Part shown: piece after piece, positions 26,768 to 36,689 of the stretch
Numbering within the stretch: the stretch's first letter is position 1
Layout of the letters: each line of letters starts with the position of its first letter
Origin: Pseudomonas sp. B6002
GTDB taxonomy: Bacteria > Pseudomonadota > Gammaproteobacteria > Pseudomonadales > Pseudomonadaceae
Assembly: GCF_013385985.1 (NCBI RefSeq)
Contig: NZ_JACAOY010000027.1
Coordinates: forward strand, 45,983-109,982
Reading direction: 5' to 3'
Length of the DNA stretch: 64,000 nt
Notes under the pieces: generated by a model
What the model saw: the letters and a program-made list of their open reading frames with translations, nothing else
Told to the model about the DNA's origin: nothing
The model's database searches: none
Translations under genes and position numbers: made by a program

Positions 26768-26830
26768 CGTGCCTGCGTTTAACGCTGCCGCACTTTTACT
26801 GTATTTCTCTTCGCTCCGCTAGTTCGTATC

Positions 26831-26839
26831 GGAGGTGAT
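26831..26839 (+). promoter_or_regulatory. Full-length anti-anti-SD ribosome site for the usher
   Basis: GGAGGTGAT is a nine-base perfect match to the 16S rRNA tail, but it ends 13 bases before the usher ATG, farther than the usual 5-9. It is likely a strong standby or long-spaced site. Confidence 0.55.
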
Positions 26840-26852
26840 ATAGGGTTCCTGC

Positions 26853-29339
26853 ATGTTTGTATTTAAGCGCGAAGGGTTGGCGCCATTATTGATTGCCCTG
26901 GGCTTCAGTTCGGTGTGCCAGGCCGAAGGCGATGAACAGTTCAACACCTCTTTTTTGCAGGGTGCGGCCTCTTCCGTCGACCTGCAAACGTTGCTCGCCA
27001 GCAGCAGCGTGTTGCCGGGCAACTACCGCGTCGACCTCTACGGCAACGACACCCTGGTGGGCCGTCGCGATATCGACTTTCGCCGCAACCCGCACAGTGG
27101 CAGGACTGAAGCCTGCCTGACCCTGGAAATGCTGCAGCAACTGGGTGTCGATACCGACGCATTGCAGGCCAGCGGCAAGCTCGTCGACACCGACCCGAAC
27201 GCCTGCCTGGACCTGCCCACGCTGATCGAGCATGCAAGCGTACGCTACGATATGCCGCGCCTGCGCCTGTTGGTGAGCGTGCCGCAACGCGCCATGGCGC
27301 GCGGTCGGCGTGGTTATGTCGACCCTGCCTTGTGGGACGAAGGCGTGCCCGCTGCCTTCATCAACTATCAGTTGAGCAGCAACCGCAGCAGCACCGATAC
27401 CGACACCACACTCTCCAATAACCTGGGCCTGCGCAACGGTATCAACCTGGGCGCGTGGCGGCTGCGCAACGAGTCGAATTTCAACAGCAGCACCGGCAGC
27501 CCGAGCACGTTCAAGAGCAATCGCAGCTACCTGCAACACGACGTGACGGCCTTGAAGGGCCAGTTCAGCGCCGGGGATATTTTCTCGGACGCCGACCTGT
27601 TCGACAGCGTGCGTTATCGTGGCCTGAAACTGGCGTCCGATGACGGCATGCGCGCAGACAGTGAGCGCGGCTATGCGCCGATTGTGCGGGGCATTGCGCA
27701 GTCCAGCGCGACCGTGGAAATCCGCCAGAACAACTACATCCTCTACACCGCCAACGTCCCGCCAGGTCCGTTCGAGATCAGTGACATCTACCCCAGTGGC
27801 TCCAACGGTGACCTCGAAATCACCGTTATCGAAGCCGATGGCCGCCGTCGAGTCACCGTACAGGCATTCTCCAGCCTGCCGATCATGGTGCGTGAAGGCC
27901 AGGTGAAGTACAGCGTCTCGGCCGGCCAATACAACAGCAACAGCGATGCGCAAAAGAAGCCGCAGTTTGTCAGCAGTACCCTGGCCTATGGGGTGAGCAG
28001 CAACCTGTCGGGGATCGTCGGGGTGCAAGCCACCCAGGACTTCCAGGCGCTGTCCGTGGGGGCCGGGCGCAATACGGTGATTGGCGCGGTGTCACTGGAC
28101 ATGACCCACTCCGTCAGCCGCACGTTCGGCCAACAGGTCACGGGTAACAGCTTGCGTGCGCTGTATGCCAAAACCTTTACCGGCACCGACACCAACTTCA
28201 CCCTGGCGGCTTATCGGTATTCGACCGAGGGTTATCGCACCCTCAGCGACCACGTCGAGGAATTGAGCAACGATGGCCAGAAACGCACGGGCAACTCGAA
28301 GACCCGCACCGACTTGACCGTCAACCAGAGCCTGGGCCGCAACCAGCAGTTTGGCAGTGTGTACGTGAACGCCAGCGACCAGCGCTACTGGGGACGTGGC
28401 GGTTCACAAAGCCTGTCGGCGGGCTACAGCAACTATTGGGGCGACGTGAGCTACAACCTCAGCGCCACCTACACCAAGGATGTGGGCAACTATGGGCCGA
28501 CGAACAACGACACGCTGGTTAACCTGTCAGTCTCCTTCCCCCTGGGCTCGGCACCGCGCGCACCGCGGGCGTTTGTGACAGCCAGCACGCAAAAAGACAA
28601 CGACACCACACAAGTGGGCGTCAACGGCTACCTGTCGGAGAACAGCGACACCTATTACTCACTGCAAGGCGGCAACAGCAGCACCGGTGGCAGCACCGGT
28701 TCGGCCAACCTCAGCACCCGCACGTCGGTAATGGACATCAGCGGCGGCTACAGCCAGGGCCGTGGGTACAACACGCAGAACCTCAACCTGTCCGGTTCGG
28801 TGGTGGCCCACGCGGGCGGGATCAACCTGGGGCAGACCGTGGGCGAGACATTTGCGCTGGCGCAGGTCGAAGGCGTGTCAGGCGTGAAGATCGGCAGTTT
28901 CAGCGGGACCAAGACGGCAGACAACGGCTATGCCGTGGTACCCAACGCGCAACCTTACCGGGTCAACTGGATCAGCCTGGACACCCGCGACCTGGGCGGT
29001 GATATCGAGATTGATAACGCCACCCAACAAGTGGTGCCGAGACGCGGCGCGGTGGTGGTAGCGCGTTATGCCAGCAAACACGGGCGACGGGTGCAGTTCG
29101 CGCTGTTCGACACCCGCCACCAGCCGATCGCGTTTGGCGCGTCGCTGGAAAGTGTTGCCGGCAAACAACTGGCGATCGCCGACCCGAGCGGCAAGGCATT
29201 GGCGCTGATTGAAGAGGACAGCGGCAAGCTGGTGATCAAGTGGGGTGAACAGCAGTGCCAGGCGCCGTATGCACTCGGAGAACGCAACAAGGCATTGAAC
29301 TACGAGCGGGTGGAGTTGGTGTGCTCGCCACACCTCTGA
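26853..29339 (+). CDS. Outer-membrane fimbrial usher (PapC/FimD family)
   Basis: 828 residues with a signal peptide of about 24 (CQA-EG), an N-terminal chaperone-binding domain beginning FNTSFLQG, a 24-strand barrel with plug (RGIAQSSATVEIRQNNYILY near 274-293), and a C-terminal domain that holds a cysteine pair (QQCQAP and VELVCSPHL). The motif GPFEISDIYPSGSNGDLEI near 305-323 is typical. It is last in the locus: a REP pair and then tamB on the other strand follow, so no tip adhesin or minor subunit gene is present next to it. Confidence 0.94.
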   Translation: MFVFKREGLAPLLIALGFSSVCQAEGDEQFNTSFLQGAASSVDLQTLLASSSVLPGNYRVDLYGNDTLVGRRDIDFRRNPHSGRTEACLTLEMLQQLGVDTDALQASGKLVDTDPNACLDLPTLIEHASVRYDMPRLRLLVSVPQRAMARGRRGYVDPALWDEGVPAAFINYQLSSNRSSTDTDTTLSNNLGLRNGINLGAWRLRNESNFNSSTGSPSTFKSNRSYLQHDVTALKGQFSAGDIFSDADLFDSVRYRGLKLASDDGMRADSERGYAPIVRGIAQSSATVEIRQNNYILYTANVPPGPFEISDIYPSGSNGDLEITVIEADGRRRVTVQAFSSLPIMVREGQVKYSVSAGQYNSNSDAQKKPQFVSSTLAYGVSSNLSGIVGVQATQDFQALSVGAGRNTVIGAVSLDMTHSVSRTFGQQVTGNSLRALYAKTFTGTDTNFTLAAYRYSTEGYRTLSDHVEELSNDGQKRTGNSKTRTDLTVNQSLGRNQQFGSVYVNASDQRYWGRGGSQSLSAGYSNYWGDVSYNLSATYTKDVGNYGPTNNDTLVNLSVSFPLGSAPRAPRAFVTASTQKDNDTTQVGVNGYLSENSDTYYSLQGGNSSTGGSTGSANLSTRTSVMDISGGYSQGRGYNTQNLNLSGSVVAHAGGINLGQTVGETFALAQVEGVSGVKIGSFSGTKTADNGYAVVPNAQPYRVNWISLDTRDLGGDIEIDNATQQVVPRRGAVVVARYASKHGRRVQFALFDTRHQPIAFGASLESVAGKQLAIADPSGKALALIEEDSGKLVIKWGEQQCQAPYALGERNKALNYERVELVCSPHL

Positions 29340-29358
29340 AAACACCCCCAAAGCAACT

Positions 29359-29441
29359 GTAGGAGCCGGCTTGCCGGCGATGAGGCCCTTGAATTCACTG
29401 CCACATTCAAGGGCGCCATCGCCGGCAAGCCGGCTCCTACA
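29359..29441. repeat. Inverted REP pair between usher and tamB
   Basis: Two facing TGTAGGAGCCGGCTTGCCGG arms, with the inner inverted sequence CCCTTGAA/TTCAAGGG extending the stem. It sits between convergent genes. Confidence 0.9.
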
Positions 29442-29445
29442 AGGG

Positions 29446-32400
29446 TTAGAAATCGCGCTTGTAGAAAATATCCAGTGAACTGGCCACGCCACTGGCCACC
29501 TCCAGGTACACCTTCTTGCTCAACAGGTAGCGCAGCGCGATGGTGTTGGCCGGTTCGAACACCCCCACCCCGTAACGCAGGCTGAGTTTCTCGGTGATCT
29601 TGCCACTGGCGACCACCGCCGTGGTGGTGCCGCTGCCCTGGGTATCGAGTTCGAAGTCCTGGATGCCGAGGTTCTTGGCGATATCCGAAGTGACCCCGGC
29701 GCTGCCCATCAGGCCCAGGCCCAACGCGGCTTGGGCGAGCATGTTGTTGTCCTCACCGGTGGTACTCAACGGACGCCCCAGCACCAGGTAGGACAGTGCC
29801 TGTTCCTGGCTCATGGCCGGTTCCGAGAAGATCTGCGTGGTGGGCTGTTCGGCGCTGCCACTGAGGCGGATACCGGCAATCACGTCGTCGGTCTTGCGAA
29901 TCGCCTCGATGTCCAAATAAGGCTGATCCAGCGGCCCGGCAAACAGCAGGCGCGCACGTCGCACGTCGAGCTTCTGGCCGTAGGCGCGATAGCGACCGTC
30001 GTTGAGCCACAGCTCGCCACGGGTGTCCATGTTGTCGCCGATATGCACGTGGCCCTGCACCTTGGCCGTCAGGCCGAAGCCCGAAAAGTTGAGCTTGTCT
30101 TCGCCCACTGCGACGTCGATATCCATCGCCATGGCCATCGGCGGTTTGCCTTCTTCGGTCTGGCTGCCGACGATCACCGTGTCATCCGAGACCTTGACCG
30201 TCGACGGTGGCAACTCACGCACGGTGATGTCGCCGCGCGGGATCTGCACCTTGCCGGCGATGGCCAGCTTGTCGTCCTTGAGGCTGATCTTCAGGTCCGG
30301 CGCCACTTCCAGTACGGCGTAAGGCTCGACCGTCACCGGCAGTTGCGAGCCTTGCAGCGCCAGGTCGACGACTAATGCCTGGCCCCAACCGATAGTGCCC
30401 TTGAGGCTGCCCTGCCCGGCTTTGCCACTGCGCCAGCCACCATTGAGTTGCACGCTTTCGCCGGCGATCAGCGCCTGCACGTTCAAGCCTTCGAGGCTGA
30501 CCGGCAGTTCCGGCCCGGAGATCTCGCCGCCGATCAGGTTCACGTTGCCGTTGACCTGCGGCGCCAGCAGGCCACCGGAGATACGCCCGCTGCCGTTGAG
30601 CTTGCCGTTGAGCTTTTCCACCATCGGCACAAACGGTCGCGCCACGGCCAGGTCCAGGCCGGTCAGGTTGAAGGTGCCGGTGATCGGCTTGTTCTTCGGC
30701 AACGGGTTGATCTGCGCCTGCAACAGCAACTCGCCGAGCTTGCCGCCGCGGAAATTCAACTGGGTGTCGATGCGCTTGGGGTTCAGGGTGGTTTCCAGCT
30801 TCAGCGTGTCATACGGGAAATCCAGCCACTGGTCCTTGTCCTTGACTCGCAAGGTGCCACCGCTGGCGTCCACCGACACCACACCTTTGGGGCCGCTGTT
30901 GGGCAAGTCGAGCTGCACGTCGGCATTCAGCTTGCCCTGCCAGGCGAAGTCCTTGGGCAAGAACGCCGCGAGGCTGTCGATGGGGAACTGCTTGAGGTGA
31001 TAACGCAGCTTGGGCTCCGGCATCAGGCGCTGGTCTTCACCGCACAGGCTGGCAGGGCCGGACACCCAGCAATGCGCGGCGAAGGTCAGCTTGCCGTCGG
31101 CCAGGCGTTCGATCTTCGCCGGCGCTTGCAGCTTCCAGTCCTGGCCACCGGCCTGTACATCGCCACTGGCCAGGCGCCCGCGCCAGTTGCCTTTGTCGAG
31201 GTTGCCATCCAGCGCCAGGGCCAGCTTGGCCAGCGGGCCGGCCAGGTCGAGTTGGACCTTCTGGCTCTTGATGTCGCCTTGGGCGCTGGCCGTCAGGGTG
31301 CCGACCTGGGTGTCGCCCGACTGAATACCGCTGCCCTTGAGGTCGAGCTTGGCGCGCTGGGCGTTGTCGAGGGTGGCGTCGAGCGTGAGGGTTTGCAGAC
31401 GGTTGTCGGCAAACGCCAGCTGCTGGCCCTTGAGGTCGAGCTTGCCTTGCGGGGCTTTCAGGCTGCCGGCCACGTCGAGTCGGCCGTTGATTTGCCCACG
31501 CAACTGCGGCCACAACTGGGCCAGGCGCGCCAGCTTGATGTCGATCTGGCCGGCCAGGCGCTGTTGCAGGCTGCCGCTGCCATTGATGCGGTTGTCACCC
31601 AGGCGGATATCCAGGTTGGCCAGGGTCCATTGCTCACCCGCACCTTCGGCCTTGGCCGCCAGCACCGCGGTCTGCCCGCGCAGGCGACCCTTGAGGTCAA
31701 GGTCGGCGTTCAGCTTGAGTTGCTCGTTCTTGAACTCGCCTTTGCTGCGCAACGGTCCGGCCAGGGTGCCGGGCAGCTCCGCGACCCAATACGCCGGGTT
31801 GAGGGCCGACAGGTCCAGCGCGGTGTCCCAGGCGATACCATCGGCGAACTGCACATTCAGGTGACCTTCGGCCTTGCCTTGGCCCGCCGTGAGTTTCAGC
31901 TCGGGCAGGAAGATTTGCTTGAGGTCGCCGCTGAACGGTGTGACCACATTGAACTTGCCCGCTGGGCCGTCGAGATCGGCCTTGAGGTTGCCCAGGTAGT
32001 TGCCGTCCTTGTAGGAAATCTCACCATTGAAGGTGCGCAATGCAACCTGCGGTTCGTCGATCAACGGATAGAGGCGATGCCAGGGGAAATCGAGCCAGTC
32101 GATTTTGGCGTCGGCGCTGAAACCTTGCTGCCAATCCAACTGAGCGCTGAGCTTGAGGCTTTGCTTGTCACCAGCCGTCAAATCCAGGCCGGCGATCTGC
32201 GCGCCCTTGGCATCGACCTTGCCTTGCAGCAGCAGATCCACCGGGCCTTTTTCGGCGGGCAGCACGGCTTTGCCGAGCAGTTGGTAGCCGCTGTTCAGGT
32301 CGCCTTTGGCGGTGAGGTCCAGCCCATTGAGTTGCAAGGTGTCGGGCAAGTCTGCGCTGGCTTTGAAGCCGTCAGCGGTGATGTGCACCTGGGCGGGCAG

Positions 32401-33117
32401 GTTTTCCACCAGGGGTTGCAGTTCACCGGTGAGCTTGGCCGGCAAGTAGCCGCTGCTGTCGGCGTCGAGCTTGAGGGTCTTGAGCAGGTCGCCCTCGACC
32501 TTGAGGGCCACCGTCCACGGTGCGCCGCCCGGCGCATAGGGTAGGCTCAGGTTACCGCTGGCGTTCAGCGGCCAGTTGCCGGTGGGTTGCAGCAGGCCCG
32601 CGAGGTCCAGCACCAGGCCGTCACGTTGCAGGTGCACCGAGTCGATCTGCATGCCGGCCGCCGTCCAGTGCGCCGCCAGTTGCAAGCCCTTGAGTTCTTC
32701 GCTGCCATTAAACAGCAGGCTACCGACGCGAACGTCGCCCAACTGGATCGCAACCGGCAGCTTCAACTCAGGCAGCTGGATTGGCCCACTGCTTTCTTCG
32801 GTACTGGGCGGGAATTGCAGGCTGACCTGCTCAACATCGAGCGTGTTGATGCACAGGGTCATGCGCAACAAGCACCCGGGCGACCAATCGAACGTCGGCG
32901 TTGTGAGTTCCACGCGACTGCCGTCCTGCTGCCACACCAGATGGTCAGCGCTCCATTGGCCGCCCAAGCGGCCCTGGAAATTCTCTACGCTCAAACCCGA
33001 CACCTGGCCCAGAGCCCAGCGACTGCCCGCCTGGGTGCCGAGCAGGCTCCATAGCGCCAACAATACCAACGCCAGGACCGCCAACACGGCCAGCCCCGCT
33101 ATTTTCAAACCACGCAT
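29446..33117 (-). CDS. tamB: Translocation and assembly module protein TamB
   Basis: 1,223 residues. One N-terminal inner-membrane helix (about 6-27) is followed by a very long periplasmic region of beta repeats and the C-terminal DUF490/TamB domain, seen as GELWLNDGRYRAYGQ and SQEQALSYLVLGRP. It spans the periplasm with TamA and functions in outer-membrane protein insertion and phospholipid transport to the outer membrane. The start is the ATG at 33117, sharing one base with the tamA stop; the GTG just before it lies inside that stop region. Confidence 0.95.
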   Translation of the reverse strand: MRGLKIAGLAVLAVLALVLLALWSLLGTQAGSRWALGQVSGLSVENFQGRLGGQWSADHLVWQQDGSRVELTTPTFDWSPGCLLRMTLCINTLDVEQVSLQFPPSTEESSGPIQLPELKLPVAIQLGDVRVGSLLFNGSEELKGLQLAAHWTAAGMQIDSVHLQRDGLVLDLAGLLQPTGNWPLNASGNLSLPYAPGGAPWTVALKVEGDLLKTLKLDADSSGYLPAKLTGELQPLVENLPAQVHITADGFKASADLPDTLQLNGLDLTAKGDLNSGYQLLGKAVLPAEKGPVDLLLQGKVDAKGAQIAGLDLTAGDKQSLKLSAQLDWQQGFSADAKIDWLDFPWHRLYPLIDEPQVALRTFNGEISYKDGNYLGNLKADLDGPAGKFNVVTPFSGDLKQIFLPELKLTAGQGKAEGHLNVQFADGIAWDTALDLSALNPAYWVAELPGTLAGPLRSKGEFKNEQLKLNADLDLKGRLRGQTAVLAAKAEGAGEQWTLANLDIRLGDNRINGSGSLQQRLAGQIDIKLARLAQLWPQLRGQINGRLDVAGSLKAPQGKLDLKGQQLAFADNRLQTLTLDATLDNAQRAKLDLKGSGIQSGDTQVGTLTASAQGDIKSQKVQLDLAGPLAKLALALDGNLDKGNWRGRLASGDVQAGGQDWKLQAPAKIERLADGKLTFAAHCWVSGPASLCGEDQRLMPEPKLRYHLKQFPIDSLAAFLPKDFAWQGKLNADVQLDLPNSGPKGVVSVDASGGTLRVKDKDQWLDFPYDTLKLETTLNPKRIDTQLNFRGGKLGELLLQAQINPLPKNKPITGTFNLTGLDLAVARPFVPMVEKLNGKLNGSGRISGGLLAPQVNGNVNLIGGEISGPELPVSLEGLNVQALIAGESVQLNGGWRSGKAGQGSLKGTIGWGQALVVDLALQGSQLPVTVEPYAVLEVAPDLKISLKDDKLAIAGKVQIPRGDITVRELPPSTVKVSDDTVIVGSQTEEGKPPMAMAMDIDVAVGEDKLNFSGFGLTAKVQGHVHIGDNMDTRGELWLNDGRYRAYGQKLDVRRARLLFAGPLDQPYLDIEAIRKTDDVIAGIRLSGSAEQPTTQIFSEPAMSQEQALSYLVLGRPLSTTGEDNNMLAQAALGLGLMGSAGVTSDIAKNLGIQDFELDTQGSGTTTAVVASGKITEKLSLRYGVGVFEPANTIALRYLLSKKVYLEVASGVASSLDIFYKRDF

Positions 33118-34844
33118 CACAGCTCAGGCCCCATGGAAAAGTGCAAACGAATGCCGCCCGGATCTTCGAGGGCATGGGCCAGGTCAAGGCGAATCGGGCC
33201 GACGGGCGAAACCCAGCGTATGCCCACGCCCACACCGGTTTTCAGGCTGGGCATTTCCAGGGTGTTGAAGGAGTTGCCCTGGTCGATGAACGTGGCGATC
33301 CGCCATTTATCGGCGATGGAATATTGGTATTCGGCACTCAGGGCCATCATGTAGCGGCCGCCGATGCGATCACCGCGATCGTTCTCCGGTGACAGCGTCT
33401 GGTACTCATAACCGCGCACGCTCTGGTCACCACCGGCAAAGAAACGCAGCGACGGCGGCACCGACTTGTAGCCATTGGTGGCGCTGCCGCCGAACTGGGC
33501 ACGGGCGAGGAAGCGATGGTTGTCCCACAGGGTGGTCAAGCCCTTGATGGTAGCCGTGCCGTAAAGCAGGTTGGTGTCGGAGCCGAGCCCTTCCTTGGCG
33601 ACCTTGGTATCGAACATCAGGCGATAGCCATTGTGCGGGTCGATGCGGTTGTCGCTGCGCAAGTAGGAATAGGTGACACCGGGCATGACCAGGTTACTGA
33701 GGCCCGAATCATTGCCCAGGCGATATTCTTCGCGCTGGTACTTGAGGGAGATCACCCGAGTCCAGCCACTGGGCAACTTGCTGTGCCATTCGGGGCCGAC
33801 AGTGAGCAGTTTGCTCAAGGTGTCGGTGCCCGCCAGTTCTTCATTCTGGTAGCCACCGGCGAAACGCAACTTGTCGGTGAGCGGCGGGTCCAGGGGAATG
33901 TCGTACCACAGGCCGACGTTCTGGCGCGGCGCCGACAATTCGGCCTCCCAGCCGTAACTATGGCCCTGGGGGTTGACCCAGTGACGCGTCCAATTGGCTT
34001 TGCCGCGTGGGCCGACGTCGGTAGAGAAACCCAGGCCAAGGCCCATGGTGCGCGGCTTGCGGGTTTCCAGTTGCACGGCCACCGGGATCACGTCGTTGGT
34101 TGCGGCGGCTGGCGCGGCATCCACGCGCACGCCTTCGAAAAAGCCGCTGCCTTGCAGGTTCTGGTTGAGTTCAGCGATCAGTTCAGAGTCATAGGGGGTG
34201 CCGCTTTTGAACGGCACCATGCGTTGCAGCAGGTCTTCATCAAACGGCGTGTCGCCGGTAAAGCTGACAGCGCCCATGGTGTAGCGCGGGCCGCTGTCGT
34301 AAATGAGTTCGATGTCAGCCACGCCCGCCTGGGGGTCGACGGATAACTTCTGGCTGGTGAAGCGCCCGCTGAAAAAGCCGTAGCGCGAGGCCTGGTTCTG
34401 GATCAGACGCTTGGCGTCTTCATAGTGGCCGTGGTTGAGCACGGCGCCGGATTTGAGGTCGTCGCTGGCGGGTACGCGAAACCCCTTGAGGTTCGCGGCC
34501 TGGCCATCGACCCGAATAGTCACGTTACGCAAATGCACCGGTTCGCCGGGGTCGATGGTGAGGATCAGGCGCGGGTTCTTGCCGCCCTTTACGTCACTCT
34601 CGATCTGCGGTTGATAGAAGCCTAGGGCCTGGGCCGCCTTGCGCGCCTGCTCCTCGGCGCCACGGCTGAACCGCAGCAAGGCTTCTTCATCACGATCGCC
34701 AACCCCGCCGATGTAGCCTTCGATGTTGGCTTTCAACGCGTCGTTTGAAGGCTTGATGCGCACGTCCAACTCGCTTTGCGCAAAAACGCTGCAGCTTGTG
34801 AACAGCAGAATCAAGCCGCTGGTATATCTTCCTGGAAACTTCAT
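33117..34844 (-). CDS. tamA: Translocation and assembly module protein TamA (Omp85 family)
   Basis: 575 residues from MKFPGRY, close to the 577 of E. coli TamA. A signal peptide of about 22 residues (SVFA-QS) precedes three POTRA domains (to about 265) and a 16-strand barrel with the Omp85 signatures FFAGGDQSVRGYEYQ near 472-486 and the terminal strand IRLHFSMGPEL. An upstream in-frame start (34964) lies inside the acetyltransferase gene and lacks a signal-like beginning. The tamA-tamB operon order is standard. Confidence 0.95.
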   Translation of the reverse strand: MKFPGRYTSGLILLFTSCSVFAQSELDVRIKPSNDALKANIEGYIGGVGDRDEEALLRFSRGAEEQARKAAQALGFYQPQIESDVKGGKNPRLILTIDPGEPVHLRNVTIRVDGQAANLKGFRVPASDDLKSGAVLNHGHYEDAKRLIQNQASRYGFFSGRFTSQKLSVDPQAGVADIELIYDSGPRYTMGAVSFTGDTPFDEDLLQRMVPFKSGTPYDSELIAELNQNLQGSGFFEGVRVDAAPAAATNDVIPVAVQLETRKPRTMGLGLGFSTDVGPRGKANWTRHWVNPQGHSYGWEAELSAPRQNVGLWYDIPLDPPLTDKLRFAGGYQNEELAGTDTLSKLLTVGPEWHSKLPSGWTRVISLKYQREEYRLGNDSGLSNLVMPGVTYSYLRSDNRIDPHNGYRLMFDTKVAKEGLGSDTNLLYGTATIKGLTTLWDNHRFLARAQFGGSATNGYKSVPPSLRFFAGGDQSVRGYEYQTLSPENDRGDRIGGRYMMALSAEYQYSIADKWRIATFIDQGNSFNTLEMPSLKTGVGVGIRWVSPVGPIRLDLAHALEDPGGIRLHFSMGPEL

Positions 34845-34908
34845 AGGCACGGATGCTACACGAGCTAGGGAGTTTCTTTGAATTGGGAATTGTCTGAATA
34901 ATTCTGTC

Positions 34909-35559
34909 CTAAGCCGTTTTAACCTGTAACGACTGGGGGTTGGGATGAAAAAACACGTGCTCAAGCACCGGCCCTACGGCCACTTCACCAATTTCCTCAT
35001 AACCCTGGCGTTTGTAGAACTCCAGGTAGCGCGAGTTGCCGGTATCGAGCACCACGCCTGAGGAATGCGGGTCTTCGGCACACCAGTTGTGCACCGCTTC
35101 CAACAACTGCTCGCCGTAATGCTTGCCCTGGAATTGCGGGTGGATGCCCAACAGCGGCAGTACATGCACCGACTCGCTCGGCAGGCAGGCCAGCACCGCG
35201 TGATGGTAGTCGAGGTAACGCCGCGTGCCGCGCACACCGGTGCTCAGCCACATGCGAATCTGCCAGGCCCAGCTTTCGGTGATGCCCAGGCGTCGTTGCG
35301 GTGGCGCGATCAGGGCGATGCCGATGAGGCGGTCGTTGACGAACAGGCCGAGGGCGGGCAGCTTCTGGAAAAAATGCTGCTTGACCAACTCGCGCACCGT
35401 GGCACGCACCCGCTGTTCATAGCCGGGACGCTCGGCTTCGAAGATGTAGGCAAAGGTCGGCTCATGCCGGTAAGCCTGATACAGCAAGGAGCGCGCTTCA
35501 CGGGAATAGCCGCTGTTGAGCAGGCGGATTTCGGCAACGGCAGTCGAAGTTTCAGGCAT
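34909..35559 (-). CDS. GNAT-family N-acetyltransferase
   Basis: 216-residue acetyl-CoA-dependent transferase of unknown substrate. The acetyl-CoA pyrophosphate loop is visible as [19 protein letters not shown] near 136-154 (Q/R-x-x-G-x-G/A variant QGKHYG), followed by [21 protein letters not shown], a typical motif B. The start at 35559 (MPETSTAV) is preceded by AGGGAG at nine bases; a GTG at 35583 would place that box inside the gene. Confidence 0.88.
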   Translation of the reverse strand: MPETSTAVAEIRLLNSGYSREARSLLYQAYRHEPTFAYIFEAERPGYEQRVRATVRELVKQHFFQKLPALGLFVNDRLIGIALIAPPQRRLGITESWAWQIRMWLSTGVRGTRRYLDYHHAVLACLPSESVHVLPLLGIHPQFQGKHYGEQLLEAVHNWCAEDPHSSGVVLDTGNSRYLEFYKRQGYEEIGEVAVGPVLEHVFFHPNPQSLQVKTA

Positions 35560-35728
35560 ACGGTCAATCTCCCTGGGCGCCACTGAAAAAGATGGCGTTC
35601 TTATGGGTACGAACCTGCACGGAACGAGTCGTTCCCAGACATTAGCAGCGCATCTGCCCTACCGCCACGCTGGCTCCCGTCCGACTTGTCGGCTAGCATC
35701 GCCCTTTTGCCAGAATGGACTGCCGACC

Positions 35729-36541
35729 ATGAAAATCGTCTCTTTCAATATCAACGGGCTGCGCGCCCGCCCTCATCAGCTGGCGGCGCTGATCGAAAAA
35801 CACCAACCGGACGTCATCGGCCTGCAGGAAACCAAGGTCCACGACGACCAGTTCCCCCTGGCCGAAGTACAGGCCTTGGGCTATCACGTGTATTACCACG
35901 GCCAGAAAGGCCACTACGGCGTGGCCCTGCTCTCGCGCAAAGAAGCCTTGAGCGTGCACAAAGGCTTTGCCAGCGATGAAGAAGACGCCCAGCGTCGGTT
36001 TATCTGGGGCACGTTCGCCGATGAAAACGGCCACCCGATCACCATCATGAACGGCTACTTCCCCCAGGGCGAAAGCCGCGACCACCCCACCAAGTTCCCG
36101 GCCAAGCAGCGCTTCTACGAAGACCTGCAGCAATTGCTGGAAAGCCAGTTCAGCAATGAGCAGGCGCTGGTGGTGATGGGCGACATCAACATCTCCCCCG
36201 AAGACATCGACATCGGCATCGGCGCCGACAATGCCAAGCGCTGGCTCAAGACCGGCAAGTGCAGCTTCCTGCCCGAAGAGCGCGAGTGGATGGCCCGCCT
36301 GAAAAACTGGGGTCTGGTGGACAGCTTCCGTCACCTCAACCCGGCGGTGGCCGACCGTTTCAGCTGGTTTGACTACCGCAGCCGTGGTTTCGAGGACGAG
36401 CCCAAGCGTGGGCTGCGTATTGATGTGATCCTGGCGTCCAACGGCCTGGTGTCGAGGGTCAAGGATGCGGGGGTGGATTACGAACTGCGCGGGCTGGAAA
36501 AACCATCGGACCATGCGCCGATCTGGCTTGAACTGAGCTAA
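35729..36541 (+). CDS. xthA: Exodeoxyribonuclease III (AP endonuclease)
   Basis: 270-residue Mg-dependent AP endonuclease and 3'-5' exonuclease of base excision repair. Catalytic marks: [10 protein letters not shown] near 6, [10 protein letters not shown] near 31-40 with the metal-binding glutamate, [14 protein letters not shown] near 150-163 with D and N, and the terminal [10 protein letters not shown] with the catalytic histidine. The start is set at [10 protein letters not shown] because the longer frame upstream runs into the divergent acetyltransferase. Confidence 0.95.
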   Translation: MKIVSFNINGLRARPHQLAALIEKHQPDVIGLQETKVHDDQFPLAEVQALGYHVYYHGQKGHYGVALLSRKEALSVHKGFASDEEDAQRRFIWGTFADENGHPITIMNGYFPQGESRDHPTKFPAKQRFYEDLQQLLESQFSNEQALVVMGDINISPEDIDIGIGADNAKRWLKTGKCSFLPEEREWMARLKNWGLVDSFRHLNPAVADRFSWFDYRSRGFEDEPKRGLRIDVILASNGLVSRVKDAGVDYELRGLEKPSDHAPIWLELS

Positions 36542-36544
36542 CCC

Positions 36545-36616
36545 TTGTAGGAGCCAGCTTGCCGAGCGACTTGTATAAGCCTCAAGGGCCTCATCGCCGG
36601 CAAGCCGGCTCCTACA
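36545..36616. repeat. Inverted REP pair with a degenerate left arm
   Basis: The left arm TTGTAGGAGCCAGCTTGCCG has drifted from the right arm, which is the inverse of TGTAGGAGCCGGCTTGCCGG. It lies between xthA and the PstS/OmpA gene. Confidence 0.82.
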
Positions 36617-36689
36617 GTTGGTCGTCATATTGTTGCAACCTGCCTGACTTATTCTCGCGGCACTCCCTTTGGCTTGAGAAGGTGCCGGC

